Origin: Flavobacteriales bacterium
GTDB taxonomy: Bacteria; Bacteroidota; Bacteroidia; Flavobacteriales_F; PHOS-HE28
NCBI GenBank assembly: GCA_023382455.1
Contig: JAHDVX010000013.1
Location: 1-64,000 of the forward strand
Direction of reading: 5' to 3'
Length of the DNA: 64,000 nt
Part shown: positions 17,359 to 25,719 of the stretch, piece after piece
Layout: each line of letters begins with the position of its first letter
Numbering within the stretch: position 1 is the stretch's first letter
Translations under genes and position numbers: made by a program
Notes under the pieces: model-generated
What the model saw: only the letters and a program-made list of their open reading frames with translations
What the model was told of the DNA's origin: nothing
Database searches by the model: none

Positions 17359-19908
17359 CTAATGCTCGGACACAAAGCGTGCCGTCGCCCGGAAGCCCTC
17401 GGCCAAAGCTTGCACCATATACACACCTGATGCGGGTTCAGGGATATGCATGGATGCATGTCCTGCCATGGATACCACAGTCCCGGTGGTGACCAAGCGT
17501 CCGGTGGCATCGAAGACCCGCAGTTGAACTCGGCCATCCGGCAGGCCGAACAGCTCGCGGCCATCGCCATCCAAGGCACCTATCCCGAATGTGGCATTAG
17601 CAGTTCGGACTACTTCCTCAATGCCCACCATGCCAGTACAGATGGAAGCAACAAACGCATCGCTGTTGTTCTGGTTCACCCCGCCCGAGTTGGGGACGAA
17701 TTGATAAGTGCCGTCGAAATAGGCGGGGAGACCGGGGTTGACCAGCGGAAAAAAGGTAGTAACATCCTGCCCCTTGGCGGTGATGCCTGAGAGGTACAGG
17801 CGTTGGTGGCCCCACGCAGCGGTGGTGATCTGATCATGCGTAACGCCGCCTTCGTCACCCCCATAATACGTGCCATAGTATTGAAGGTGCTCACCAGTCA
17901 GCCCCAATTCATAGCCGAGCACCACCCCATCCCCTTCACCATACCACGTGGATTGGTTGTAATAGGGAGCGTAATTCACCAGTGGAAATGTGCCTGGTGC
18001 ATTCTCAATGGTCGTGCCTACGGCGAATATGTGGCCTTGGTCATCCAGGCAGGCGGCATAAAGTGGGGCGTTCACAAAAGTGCTCCAGGTCAACTCCAGG
18101 TTCTGGTGGTGGATGAAAGCAATGAACCCGTTGGAGGTGCCGGTGTTCACTTGGTCGATGAAGCCGCCGTCATCCACCAAGGGGAAATCAGTTGTGCTCT
18201 TCGTGTGGCCCACGAAGTAGAGGTCACCGTCCTTGTTCACGGCAAGGCTGTTGATGCCGGGGATGTCGTCATTGTTGCCGCCGAATTTGGTCGTGTGGTC
18301 GCAGTGCGCGGCCGTGTTGAATTTCATCAGCAGGCAGTCCTTCCCGCCCTTGTTTGCGGGGTCGAAATACGCCACGCCGCCCTGGTCGATCATCGGGCTG
18401 TTGGAACCAGCGATGGCAGAGACGTAGAAGCCGCCTGCAAAGCACTTGATATCCCCTGGGCCACCGTCAGTTTGGGCAGCGGTACCGCTGTTGTAGGGCG
18501 TACACCAATTGATGGCATCGGCCGGGGTGAAGCGGGCAAGGATGGTATTCGTGGTGGTGCCTGTGAAAGGCCAACTGGTGGCACCTGCTAAGGGCGTGAT
18601 AGGGATGCCCTGGTTGGTGGAATAACCCATGATGTGCAAGCGGCCGTTCACGTCCACGTCAATTCCCTTGATCCCCGATTCTCCGTTGCCGAAGTAGGTG
18701 CTCCAGTATATTGCTCCGGTCAGATCGAATTTCGCAATGAAAGCGCGCGAATAGTTGCCGGGGGAAACGGTTTGAAGATTGTAGGCACCGGTTTCTACAA
18801 CTCCGAATAGATTCGCTCCATAGGTGGACCCGCCTATATAGATTCGTTCTGGAGGACCCTCGCGAACCGCAATTGCCTCAGCCCCACCCGTTGCTCCATA
18901 GTAGGTCAGCCAATCAAGGTGGTAGTTGTCATGGAACCGGGCCAACAATGTCAATTGCCCGCCATTTATCGTGGTGGTTCCGGGATTGTCCGGTATGGTG
19001 TTGAAATCACTGCTAGTGGATCCTGTTACGAAATAGTTGCCAGCGGCATCCAAGGCACTGGTAGTCGCCTGGTCGAAATTGGTGCCGCCGAGGTAGGTGG
19101 ACCAGCAGAGGTTGTCCAATGGGTCCGTGCCCCCCGCCGGCAGGGCACCCACTTGAAAGACCAGTGGTTGGGCGGCGTTGTACGAGCTGAAGTTGAACTT
19201 CACCACGCCGCCCCCACTGACCAAGGAATAGCTGGCGGACCAATTGATGGGGATGATGGTGTTACCCGTGCCCACCTGGTAGGCCACCGCCTGGGGCAGG
19301 ATGTAGTACTGGCCGTTGTAGTAAACCTTCAAGTTGCCCCAAAGGTCCACTTTCAAACTGTCCTGTCCTGTGAATTGGAGTTGCAGGTCGGCGGGGTTGG
19401 CGCCGGGGCGCATGACGAATGCCATTTTCTGGCCACCGCTGCCGCTGTAAAAGTGCATGTCAATGCGATCGTAGATGCTCTCATAGATCACCCGGCTATA
19501 GCCAAGGACTTGGCTTGCCCCCGCAGGGGCCGTTTGGGGCAGGTAGAAGTTCTGGTACCAATCCTTGACCGCCACGCCCTCCGGATTAACGCGTTTTGCT
19601 TTGCCAACCGGGCGCATTTTCACCTGCATCACCGTTACAGGGTCAGTAGGGGTGGCACCATGCTCGTAAGTCAGGAATGAGACAATGGAGTTTTGCCCAA
19701 GGCACGCCTTGGGCACGCATCCCACACTGGAGAACATGATATCATTGCGCGGGTTCCCGTTCTCATCGATCAATTGGCCTTGGTTCTCAAACCAACCGAT
19801 CGGGTTCTTGTAGGGTTCGTTGTACCTGTCCGGAGGCACGTATGGTTGGGCCTTGGCCGTAGTGGCCAGCAGTGCAACTGATCCGAGAAGGGTAGATAGG
19901 TTATTCAT
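17359..19908 (-). CDS. T9SS type A secreted SBBP-repeat protein
   Basis: 849 residues from the ATG at 19908, which gives a proper signal peptide (NLSTLLGSVALLATTAKAQ). Residues about 25-260 form the N-terminal beta-rich domain usual in SBBP-type proteins (GWFENQGQ, YESIYDRIDMHFY). About seven beta-propeller-like repeats follow, with the WSTYLGG/WSTYFGN and LDAAGNYFVTGST pattern. The end is a type A sorting domain (FGLPDGRVQLRVFDATGRLV...GVYMVQA). Predicted surface or secreted location; role unknown. It heads an operon with the gene at 15974-17347 and possibly the epimerase. Confidence 0.82.
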   Translation of the reverse strand: MNNLSTLLGSVALLATTAKAQPYVPPDRYNEPYKNPIGWFENQGQLIDENGNPRNDIMFSSVGCVPKACLGQNSIVSFLTYEHGATPTDPVTVMQVKMRPVGKAKRVNPEGVAVKDWYQNFYLPQTAPAGASQVLGYSRVIYESIYDRIDMHFYSGSGGQKMAFVMRPGANPADLQLQFTGQDSLKVDLWGNLKVYYNGQYYILPQAVAYQVGTGNTIIPINWSASYSLVSGGGVVKFNFSSYNAAQPLVFQVGALPAGGTDPLDNLCWSTYLGGTNFDQATTSALDAAGNYFVTGSTSSDFNTIPDNPGTTTINGGQLTLLARFHDNYHLDWLTYYGATGGAEAIAVREGPPERIYIGGSTYGANLFGVVETGAYNLQTVSPGNYSRAFIAKFDLTGAIYWSTYFGNGESGIKGIDVDVNGRLHIMGYSTNQGIPITPLAGATSWPFTGTTTNTILARFTPADAINWCTPYNSGTAAQTDGGPGDIKCFAGGFYVSAIAGSNSPMIDQGGVAYFDPANKGGKDCLLMKFNTAAHCDHTTKFGGNNDDIPGINSLAVNKDGDLYFVGHTKSTTDFPLVDDGGFIDQVNTGTSNGFIAFIHHQNLELTWSTFVNAPLYAACLDDQGHIFAVGTTIENAPGTFPLVNYAPYYNQSTWYGEGDGVVLGYELGLTGEHLQYYGTYYGGDEGGVTHDQITTAAWGHQRLYLSGITAKGQDVTTFFPLVNPGLPAYFDGTYQFVPNSGGVNQNNSDAFVASICTGMVGIEEVVRTANATFGIGALDGDGRELFGLPDGRVQLRVFDATGRLVTTGTVVSMAGHASMHIPEPASGVYMVQALAEGFRATARFVSEH

Positions 19909-20047
19909 GGTTTTTGGGAATTGTGGGGTTGGGGTGAAAAACGGAGTAACGAAGGTATTCGTGATTACCACGGATCGCAAATCAGTATAGGCTTGGCCAA
20001 AATGTGCCGGATCACTGCCCCTTCCCGTTCTTTGCAGCGAGGAACAC

Positions 20048-21328
20048 ATGATGGCCAAGACCGATTTCATTGAGGCGCTCCGCTGGCGCGGCATGCTGCA
20101 GGACAGCACGCCCGGCGTGGCGGAACATTTGCAAAAAGGCCCGGCCAGCGGCTACATCGGCTTCGACCCCACGGCGGATTCGCTGCACGTGGGCCACTTG
20201 GTGCAGGTGATGACGCTCACGCATTTCCAGCGCTGCGGCCACCGGCCCATCGCCTTGGTGGGCGGCGCCACCGGCATGGTGGGCGACCCCAGCGGCAAGC
20301 GCACCGAGCGCAACCTGCTGGATGAGGACGCGCTGCGCCACAACCAGGAATGCGTGCAGAAGCAACTGGAGCGCTTCCTCGATTTCAGCGGCACCAACGC
20401 TGCCCGCATGGTGAACAACTACGACTGGTTCAAGGACATGGGCTTCCTGCGCTTCATCCGCGAGGTGGGCAAGCACATCACCGTGAACTACATGATGGCC
20501 AAGGACAGTGTGAAGAGCCGCTTAGAGAGCGGGCTGTCCTTCACCGAGTTCAGCTACCAGCTGGTGCAGGGCTACGACTTCCACTGGCTGAACAAGCATG
20601 AGGGCTGCACCGTGCAAATGGGGGGCAGCGACCAGTGGGGCAACATCACCACGGGCACCGAGCTGATCCGCCGCATGGGCGGGGGCGAGGCCTACGCCGT
20701 CACCACGCAGCTGCTCACCAAGGCCGACGGCACCAAGTTCGGCAAGAGCGAGGGCGGCAACGTGTGGCTTGATGCAGCGCGCACCTCGCCGTACAAGTTC
20801 TACCAGTTCTGGCTGAACACCGCCGATGCCGACGCCGCGCGCATGGCCGCCATCTTCACCCCGTGGAGCCAAGCCGAGGTGGAGGCCTTGACGGAGGAAC
20901 ATGCCAAGGCCCCGCACCTGCGGCAGTTGCAGAAGGAGCTTGCGGCGCACATCACCACGCTGGTGCACGGCAAGGGTGAACTGGACGCGGCCATCCAGGC
21001 CAGCACCATCCTCTTCGGCAATGCGGCCGAAGGCTTAGGCACGCTCAGCGAGCGCCAATGGCTCGATGTGTTCGACGGCGTGCCGCAGGCGGAAGTGGCC
21101 CGCACCGCAATCGAGGCCGGCATCCCCATCGCGGACCTGCTGAGCGAGACCACGGGCTTCCTGCCCAGCAAGGGCGAGGCCCGGCGCGCGTTGAAGGAGA
21201 ACAGCATCAGCGTGAACAAGGCGAAGGTGGACGACGGCCGCACCGTGAACGCGTCCGACCTGATCAACGGCAAGTTCATCCTGCTGCAGCGCGGAAAGAA
21301 GAACTACTTTTTGGTGAAGGCGGGGTGA
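20048..21328 (+). CDS. tyrS: Tyrosine-tRNA ligase
   Basis: 426 residues, class Ic aminoacyl-tRNA synthetase of the TyrRS bacterial type. It charges tRNA-Tyr in the cytoplasm. The HIGH motif appears as HVGH (residues 47-50) and KMSKS as KFGKS (about 231-235), with the tyrosine-binding GGSDQWGN segment between. A C-terminal S4 RNA-binding domain ([16 protein letters not shown]) ends the protein. Two adjacent ATGs (20048 and 20051) are possible starts. Hairpins follow the stop. Confidence 0.96.
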   Translation: MMAKTDFIEALRWRGMLQDSTPGVAEHLQKGPASGYIGFDPTADSLHVGHLVQVMTLTHFQRCGHRPIALVGGATGMVGDPSGKRTERNLLDEDALRHNQECVQKQLERFLDFSGTNAARMVNNYDWFKDMGFLRFIREVGKHITVNYMMAKDSVKSRLESGLSFTEFSYQLVQGYDFHWLNKHEGCTVQMGGSDQWGNITTGTELIRRMGGGEAYAVTTQLLTKADGTKFGKSEGGNVWLDAARTSPYKFYQFWLNTADADAARMAAIFTPWSQAEVEALTEEHAKAPHLRQLQKELAAHITTLVHGKGELDAAIQASTILFGNAAEGLGTLSERQWLDVFDGVPQAEVARTAIEAGIPIADLLSETTGFLPSKGEARRALKENSISVNKAKVDDGRTVNASDLINGKFILLQRGKKNYFLVKAG

Positions 21329-21363
21329 CCGGCCTGGCGGGGCTTGGGCCCCGCGAATAGCAC

Positions 21364-21385
21364 GCGCACGGCTGGGGCCGTGCGC
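21364..21385 (+). terminator. Hairpin after tyrS
   Basis: A perfect 9-bp stem (GCGCACGGC / GCCGTGCGC) with a 4-nt loop, 35 bp after the tyrS stop. A second GC-rich hairpin (GCGCGGC / GCCGCGC) sits at 21416-21433. Neither is followed by a clear T-run, so they are terminator-like structures or copies of a palindromic intergenic repeat. Confidence 0.5.
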
Positions 21386-21468
21386 GAACTGAAGTATTAA
21401 TCCGGCTTTGCTGCTGCGCGGCCCCAGCCGCGCGGCACCTATTCGGTCGCCCCATGGCGACTCCCCCT

Positions 21469-21538
21469 TCACCCCACCAACAGATTGCAGCCCCTGAGGT
21501 CGCTGTGGTCGAAACGGCCGAGCACCTCGAAGCTTCCG
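21469..21538 (-). pseudogene. Detached copy of the 3' end of the LuxE-like gene
   Basis: 70 nt that match 22892-22961 (the end of the LuxE-like acyltransferase gene) with three mismatches. It translates on the minus strand to FEVLGRFDHSDLRGCNLLVG plus stop, identical at protein level to the intact gene. Similarity ends sharply upstream at GGAAGCTTC and downstream just after the stop. The DUF4143 ATPase gene lies between the two copies. Confidence 0.88.
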
Positions 21539-21608
21539 GTGCGGTCGAGCTTGGTGTGCGCATTGGGTCGAAGCTGGCGGTCGGGTCGGTGACCGGTGGT
21601 GCTTGGCA

Positions 21609-22796
21609 TCATTCCACCTGCTGGCCCAGCCAGCCGGGAAACTGCTGCCACGGCAGCGCCGTAACGCCATGGGGCAACGGCTGCTCCTTGGGGACACGGC
21701 AGACGAGCACACCGGCACTGCACCGGCCTTCGCCGGCCAAGGCACGGAAACGCCTGAGGCTTTCGGTGTGCTGCGCCTGCGGGGTGGCGGTCAGCTTGAT
21801 CTCGATCGGAATCAGGGTGCCTTTGCCCTGGATGATCAGGTCCACCTCCAGCCCGTCGTGCGAGCGCCAATACCAGAGGGCAGGCTTGCGGCCCTTGTTG
21901 GTGAAGGCCTTCAGCGCCTCGATCACCACCAGCCCCTCAAAGAGCGCCCTGCCCATGGCTCCGGCCAGGGCAGCCCCCGCGTCGGGTTGGCGGGTGAGGA
22001 AGCACACGATGGCCGGGTCCAGCACATACAGCTTGGGCGATTTGGTGATGCGCTTGCCGAGGTTGTTGAAGAAGGGCGGCAGCAGGTACAGGAGATAGGA
22101 GGCTTCAAGCAGGCCCGCCCATGCCCTGGCGGTGGGCACCGCGATGCCGACCTCGCGTGCGAATTCGCTGCCGTTGAAGCCCTGCGCATGGCGGGCGCAG
22201 GCCAGTGCCACGAATTGCTCGAAGGCACGCAGGTCGCGCACTTGCTGCAACTGGCGCACGTCGCGTTCCAAGTAGGTCTGTACATAAGCGCGCAGCCACA
22301 GGTCGCGTTTGGCCGGGTACAGGGCCGGCTCGGGATAGCAGCCGTTCCATAGCACCTGTTCCAGCGGCGGAGACTTCTTCGCAGAAAGTTCACCAACGCT
22401 GAACGGCAGTTGGTCCAATATGGCGATGCGCCCTGCAAGGGATTCACTGATGTCGCGCATGACATGGAATTGCTGCGAGCCGGTGAGCAGCCAGCGGCCA
22501 TTGTGGCGGCGTTCCTTGTCGATGCGCAACTTCAACGAGCCCAGCAGCCCGGGCACGTATTGGATCTCGTCCAAAATGACGGGCTGCCCGGCAAAGCGGT
22601 CCAGAAAACCCGCCGGGTCCTCGACCGCGAAGGAGCGTTCCACCGGATCATCGAAGGTGACGTAGGCCAGATCACCCCCGGTCTCGTGTTGCAGCAGGGT
22701 GGTCTTGCCCGCTTGGCGCGGACCAGTCACCAGCACGGCGGGGAATTGCTGCATCGCCCGGCGCAGGGTGGAGGAGATGTTGCGCTGGATATACAT
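21609..22796 (-). CDS. AAA family ATPase with DUF4143 domain
   Basis: 395 residues from the ATG at 22796; an upstream TTG would add seven residues. Walker A is GPRQAGKTT (about residues 25-33), Walker B-like is PVILDEIQYVP and sensor is LLTGSQQF. The C-terminal half is the DUF4143 winged-helix plus nuclease-like fold, with DGLEVDLIIQGKGTLIPIEIK giving a D...E-x-K constellation. These ATPases are widespread accessory genes of unclear function in bacteria and archaea, often behaving like mobile or toxin-antitoxin-like cargo. A 9-bp inverted repeat lies immediately before the start codon. The gene lies between an intact LuxE-like gene and a detached copy of its tail. Confidence 0.88.
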   Translation of the reverse strand: MYIQRNISSTLRRAMQQFPAVLVTGPRQAGKTTLLQHETGGDLAYVTFDDPVERSFAVEDPAGFLDRFAGQPVILDEIQYVPGLLGSLKLRIDKERRHNGRWLLTGSQQFHVMRDISESLAGRIAILDQLPFSVGELSAKKSPPLEQVLWNGCYPEPALYPAKRDLWLRAYVQTYLERDVRQLQQVRDLRAFEQFVALACARHAQGFNGSEFAREVGIAVPTARAWAGLLEASYLLYLLPPFFNNLGKRITKSPKLYVLDPAIVCFLTRQPDAGAALAGAMGRALFEGLVVIEALKAFTNKGRKPALWYWRSHDGLEVDLIIQGKGTLIPIEIKLTATPQAQHTESLRRFRALAGEGRCSAGVLVCRVPKEQPLPHGVTALPWQQFPGWLGQQVE

Positions 22797-22833
22797 TCTG
22801 ACAAATCTAATATTCAATCTTCATTTTGTCAGA
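22797..22833 (-). promoter_or_regulatory. Inverted repeat and -7 box at the ATPase start
   Basis: TCTGACAAA (22797-22805) and TTTGTCAGA (22825-22833) form a perfect 9-bp inverted repeat around an AT-rich 19-nt core. On the minus strand the proximal arm overlaps TAGATTTG, an exact match to the Bacteroidota -7 consensus TAnnTTTG, and the ATG follows within a few bases. It could be an operator for autoregulation with a nearly leaderless transcript. Confidence 0.5.
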
Positions 22834-22891
22834 GCGCTTTCAACCGGCGGCGATTGCGCCCCTGATATGCAATTGCCCGCTCGCCCCACGC

Positions 22892-22961
22892 TCACCCCAC
22901 CAACAGGTTGCACCCCCTGAGGTCGCTGTGGTCGAAGCGGCCGAGCACCTCGAAGCTTCCG
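22892..22961 (-). repeat. Tail of LuxE-like gene, intact-gene copy of the 70-nt repeat
   Basis: The 3' terminal 70 nt of the acyltransferase gene including the stop codon, matching 21469-21538 in the same orientation with three mismatches. The two copies are direct repeats about 1.42 kb apart and flank the DUF4143 ATPase gene. Confidence 0.88.
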
Positions 22962-23905
22962 TCGGCATGGACGCGCCCCAGGTCCTGCGTGCTGATGAAG
23001 GGGCAGCTGGCGATGTTGCAGAGGTCGATCACGTCCAGGCCGCCGGTGCGGCCGGGCGGCACCCGGGTAAAGGGGTCGTTCACGTCGCGGGCAAAGACCT
23101 TCATCCACGGTGGGCAGCGGTAGAGGCCACCACCTTGTGACCAGGCCTGGGAGAGCAGTTCCGTCATGCCGTATTCGCTGTGCACGGCGGGCACCCCGAA
23201 GGCTTCCTTGAGGATGCTGTGCAATTCCTCGCGCACCATCTCGGGGCGGCGCCCCTTCATGCCGCCGGTCTCCATGATCACCAGTTCGGGCAATGGCATG
23301 GGGTGCTTCTCCGCCAGGTCCAACAGGGCGAAAGGCACGCCGAAGAGCATGGTGCGGATGCCTTCCGCCTCGCTTTCCTTCAGAAGCGCGGCCAATCCGT
23401 CCAGGTCGTGCAGCCAGGTGCCGCTTTTCACGTCGCCACTTTGGGCGATCAGCTTTTCCACCATGTACACCAAGGAACTGCCGGGCCGCTCCAGGTAGGC
23501 GGGCAGCAGGGCCAGGATGCGCCAACGCGATGGACGGCCGTATTCCGCGCCGAAGGAGCTGAGGAAAGACCGCTCGTACAGCGCTGGCCACGGCACATGG
23601 TGCGTGCTGGTGATGCTGCCGGTAGTGCCGCTGCTGGTGAATTGCAGGTCGGACTCAATTCCTTCCAGCAGTACGCGGCGGTTGCGGAACTGCCCGATGG
23701 GCAGGAAGGGAATCTGCTCCACCTGTGCCACTTGTGCCACATCGATGCGAAGGGTGCGCAAGTATTCGCCATAGACCGGGTTGTGCGCGGCATGCAGGCG
23801 CAACAGTTCCAGCGCCAGGGCCTCGAACGCGGCTGGCCCGTCCACTTGGAAAGGCTTTTCCAGCAGGGCAGTTGGCACAATGGGACCGGACGGCGCGGCG
23901 TTCAT
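22892..23905 (-). CDS. LuxE-like acyl-protein synthetase / acyltransferase
   Basis: 337 residues starting at the ATG at 23905. It belongs to the adenylate-forming LuxE family, which activates acyl groups. Visible features are the nucleotide-binding FTSSGTTGS loop (about residue 91), ETGGMKGRR, HSEYGMTELLSQ (the A5-like motif) and the C-terminal GRFDHSDLRGCNLLVG. Flavobacterial members are of unknown substrate. The start codon is only 17 bp from that of the divergent lipoprotein gene. Its last 70 nt exist again at 21469-21538. Confidence 0.85.
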   Translation of the reverse strand: MNAAPSGPIVPTALLEKPFQVDGPAAFEALALELLRLHAAHNPVYGEYLRTLRIDVAQVAQVEQIPFLPIGQFRNRRVLLEGIESDLQFTSSGTTGSITSTHHVPWPALYERSFLSSFGAEYGRPSRWRILALLPAYLERPGSSLVYMVEKLIAQSGDVKSGTWLHDLDGLAALLKESEAEGIRTMLFGVPFALLDLAEKHPMPLPELVIMETGGMKGRRPEMVREELHSILKEAFGVPAVHSEYGMTELLSQAWSQGGGLYRCPPWMKVFARDVNDPFTRVPPGRTGGLDVIDLCNIASCPFISTQDLGRVHADGSFEVLGRFDHSDLRGCNLLVG

Positions 23906-23912
23906 AGCTTTG
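23905..23912 (+). promoter_or_regulatory. -7 box (TAGCTTTG) of the lipoprotein gene
   Basis: TAGCTTTG is an exact TAnnTTTG match inside the 17-bp gap between the divergent LuxE-like and lipoprotein genes. It is followed 10 bp later by the ATG at 23923, so the leader would be only a few nucleotides long. A promoter on the other strand must overlap it. Confidence 0.5.
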
Positions 23913-23922
23913 CAAGTACAAG

Positions 23923-24417
23923 ATGCGTACGGTGGCAAAGGTACCGGGAGCCCTGTTGGCGGCCATGCTGCCCATGCTGCTTGCGTCGTGCCTGAAGACG
24001 GAGGAGTTCCCCAAGGAGCCGCACATCGCGTTCAAGTCGTACGAGCAGCATGCGGATTCCGCGCGGCTCACCATTTCATTCACCGACGGTGACGGCGACA
24101 TCGGGCTCGATCAAGGCGACACGCTGGCCCCGTTCAACCCGGGTAGCCAGTGGTACCACAACTTTTTTGTGGACTACTACAAGAAACAGGGAGGGGAGTG
24201 GGTGTTGCAGCAATTCACGTTGCCGCTGTACTACCGTATCCCGGTGATCACCCCCACAGGGCAGAACAAGGCGCTGCAAGGGGATATTTCGGTGAAGATC
24301 GCCTCCCAGGTGCTGCCTCAGGTGCCGGGCGACACGGTTCGGTTCAGTGTGCGCATCGCCGACCGTGCCTTGCACGAGAGCAATACGGTGTACACCAACA
24401 CGATCGTGGTGCAGTAG
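23923..24417 (+). CDS. Putative lipoprotein, unknown function
   Basis: 164 residues. The N-terminal signal has a lipobox (MLLASC, Cys 23), so it is predicted to be lipidated and membrane anchored. The mature part is beta-rich with ISFTDGDGDIG (an Asp/Gly turn that could bind calcium) near residue 50 and a C-terminal strand pattern SVRIADRALHESNTV. Not recognised beyond general similarity to Bacteroidota surface lipoproteins. Divergent from the LuxE-like gene. Confidence 0.75.
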   Translation: MRTVAKVPGALLAAMLPMLLASCLKTEEFPKEPHIAFKSYEQHADSARLTISFTDGDGDIGLDQGDTLAPFNPGSQWYHNFFVDYYKKQGGEWVLQQFTLPLYYRIPVITPTGQNKALQGDISVKIASQVLPQVPGDTVRFSVRIADRALHESNTVYTNTIVVQ

Positions 24418-24468
24418 GCCGGAGGGGGCTGCTTGGGCCTCCACCCATGTACGTCCGGTCCGGGGTCC

Positions 24469-25719
24469 CTAGCGTTCCGACCCTTGGATCACGTCCTCCC
24501 AAAAGGTAATCGCGTCCTCGTTGTTGATGCTGATGCGTGCGATGTCGCTGAACACCGTGATCAGGCCGGTGACGCAGATCTTCCGCCCCTTCAGGTAGGT
24601 CTCCGGGTCGTAGGAAAAGTTAGGTCCATTGTACTCCCACACGGTCGCATAGAAGTCCTGGTTGGGGTACATGCGGTCGAAGTTCAGGTAGAGGGCGTTG
24701 GATTTCTTGGTGCGCCTGGTGCTCACCACGGTGCCGCAGATGGTGGCCTTGTTGCCGATGTGATACTTGGCCTGCGTGGTGTTCAGGCGGCCGCCGGGCA
24801 GCGGGGGTGGGAGCGGGGCCACTTCGCCCATGGCCTTGTCGCCCTCACCATACCAGTCCTGCGCATCGTTCATGCGCTCAATGCGGTTCTCCAGCGTGTC
24901 GTCCAGGGCGGGGAAGAGGTCCAGGCCGGAGATGGCCTCCGCACTGTCGATGGAGCAGGCGTAACTCAGCAGGCCGCGGTCGTTCAGGCCGTTGGTCATC
25001 ACGAAGGCGATGCCCTTCTTCACCGGCCCGTCGATGTCCACCATGGCCTTCAGGAAGGCGGGCGGGATGCTCACGTCGGCGGTGGCGCCGGGCATCTTCA
25101 GCAAGGGCATGTCCGGTGCCTTGATCGGTGCGGTGACCACGAAGACGCGATGGCCGGAGAAGTGCACGTAGCGGCGCATCCAATCCTCCAGGTCGGCCCA
25201 AGTGCCGCGGTTCATCTCGGGTTTTTGCGGGGCCACGTTGCTGTACAGGTAGGTGGCCTCCAGCGTGGGTTTGCTCCAACGCATGTCCGCGCTGGGCACC
25301 ATGTGGCCACGGTCGTAGCCGCTGTTCCAATAGTTCACCACCAGGGCCGTGTTGCCCTTCACCAGCGGGTCCGGCAGGAAGGTGTCGATGCGCGCCAGGT
25401 TGCCCTCCATGATGTCCGGCACGATGATGTGGGCGGTCCATTTGGGGAGCTTGTGTGCATCGTCCCACACCAGCGCATGCCCGGGGTGCACCACCACCTC
25501 GTCACCGGGGGCCAGGGCCGGATAGCCCCATTGGGCCAGATCGTGGCGCATCACGGCCAGTTTGGCGGCCTCCAGCTCGCCACGCACCTTGTCCAGTTGG
25601 GTCTTTGCATCGGCGAAGCGCCCCTCGGCCTTTTTCAGTGCGTCCGCTTCCGGGGATTGGGCCATGGATGCCGCTGCGGCCAGGCCGGCGATGGCGAAGA
25701 GGATAAGGCGTAGAGTCAT
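24469..25719 (-). CDS. Secreted DNA/RNA non-specific endonuclease (NUC1 type)
   Basis: 416 residues. A signal peptide (AIAGLAAAASMAQ) and a short coiled coil (residues about 25-60) precede a NUC1/endonuclease G domain with the active-site DRGHMVPSADM (about residues 135-145) and the metal-ligand Asn region NVAPQKPEMNRGTW. Residues about 320-410 form an extra OB-fold-like domain (GNKATICGTVVSTRRT, FYATVW). Probably secreted or periplasmic and used for nucleic acid degradation. Its ATG overlaps the stop of the upstream glycosyltransferase (ATGA). Confidence 0.87.
   Translation of the reverse strand: MTLRLILFAIAGLAAAASMAQSPEADALKKAEGRFADAKTQLDKVRGELEAAKLAVMRHDLAQWGYPALAPGDEVVVHPGHALVWDDAHKLPKWTAHIIVPDIMEGNLARIDTFLPDPLVKGNTALVVNYWNSGYDRGHMVPSADMRWSKPTLEATYLYSNVAPQKPEMNRGTWADLEDWMRRYVHFSGHRVFVVTAPIKAPDMPLLKMPGATADVSIPPAFLKAMVDIDGPVKKGIAFVMTNGLNDRGLLSYACSIDSAEAISGLDLFPALDDTLENRIERMNDAQDWYGEGDKAMGEVAPLPPPLPGGRLNTTQAKYHIGNKATICGTVVSTRRTKKSNALYLNFDRMYPNQDFYATVWEYNGPNFSYDPETYLKGRKICVTGLITVFSDIARISINNEDAITFWEDVIQGSER

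Larger units (their letters stand above)
21329..21608. other. Convergent intergenic region with hairpins and LuxE tail copy
   Basis: 280 bp between tyrS and the ATPase gene. It holds two GC-rich hairpins (21364-21385 and 21416-21433) and then a 70-nt copy of the 3' end of the LuxE-like gene at 21469-21538. About 70 bp of unassigned sequence remains up to the ATPase stop codon. Confidence 0.8.
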
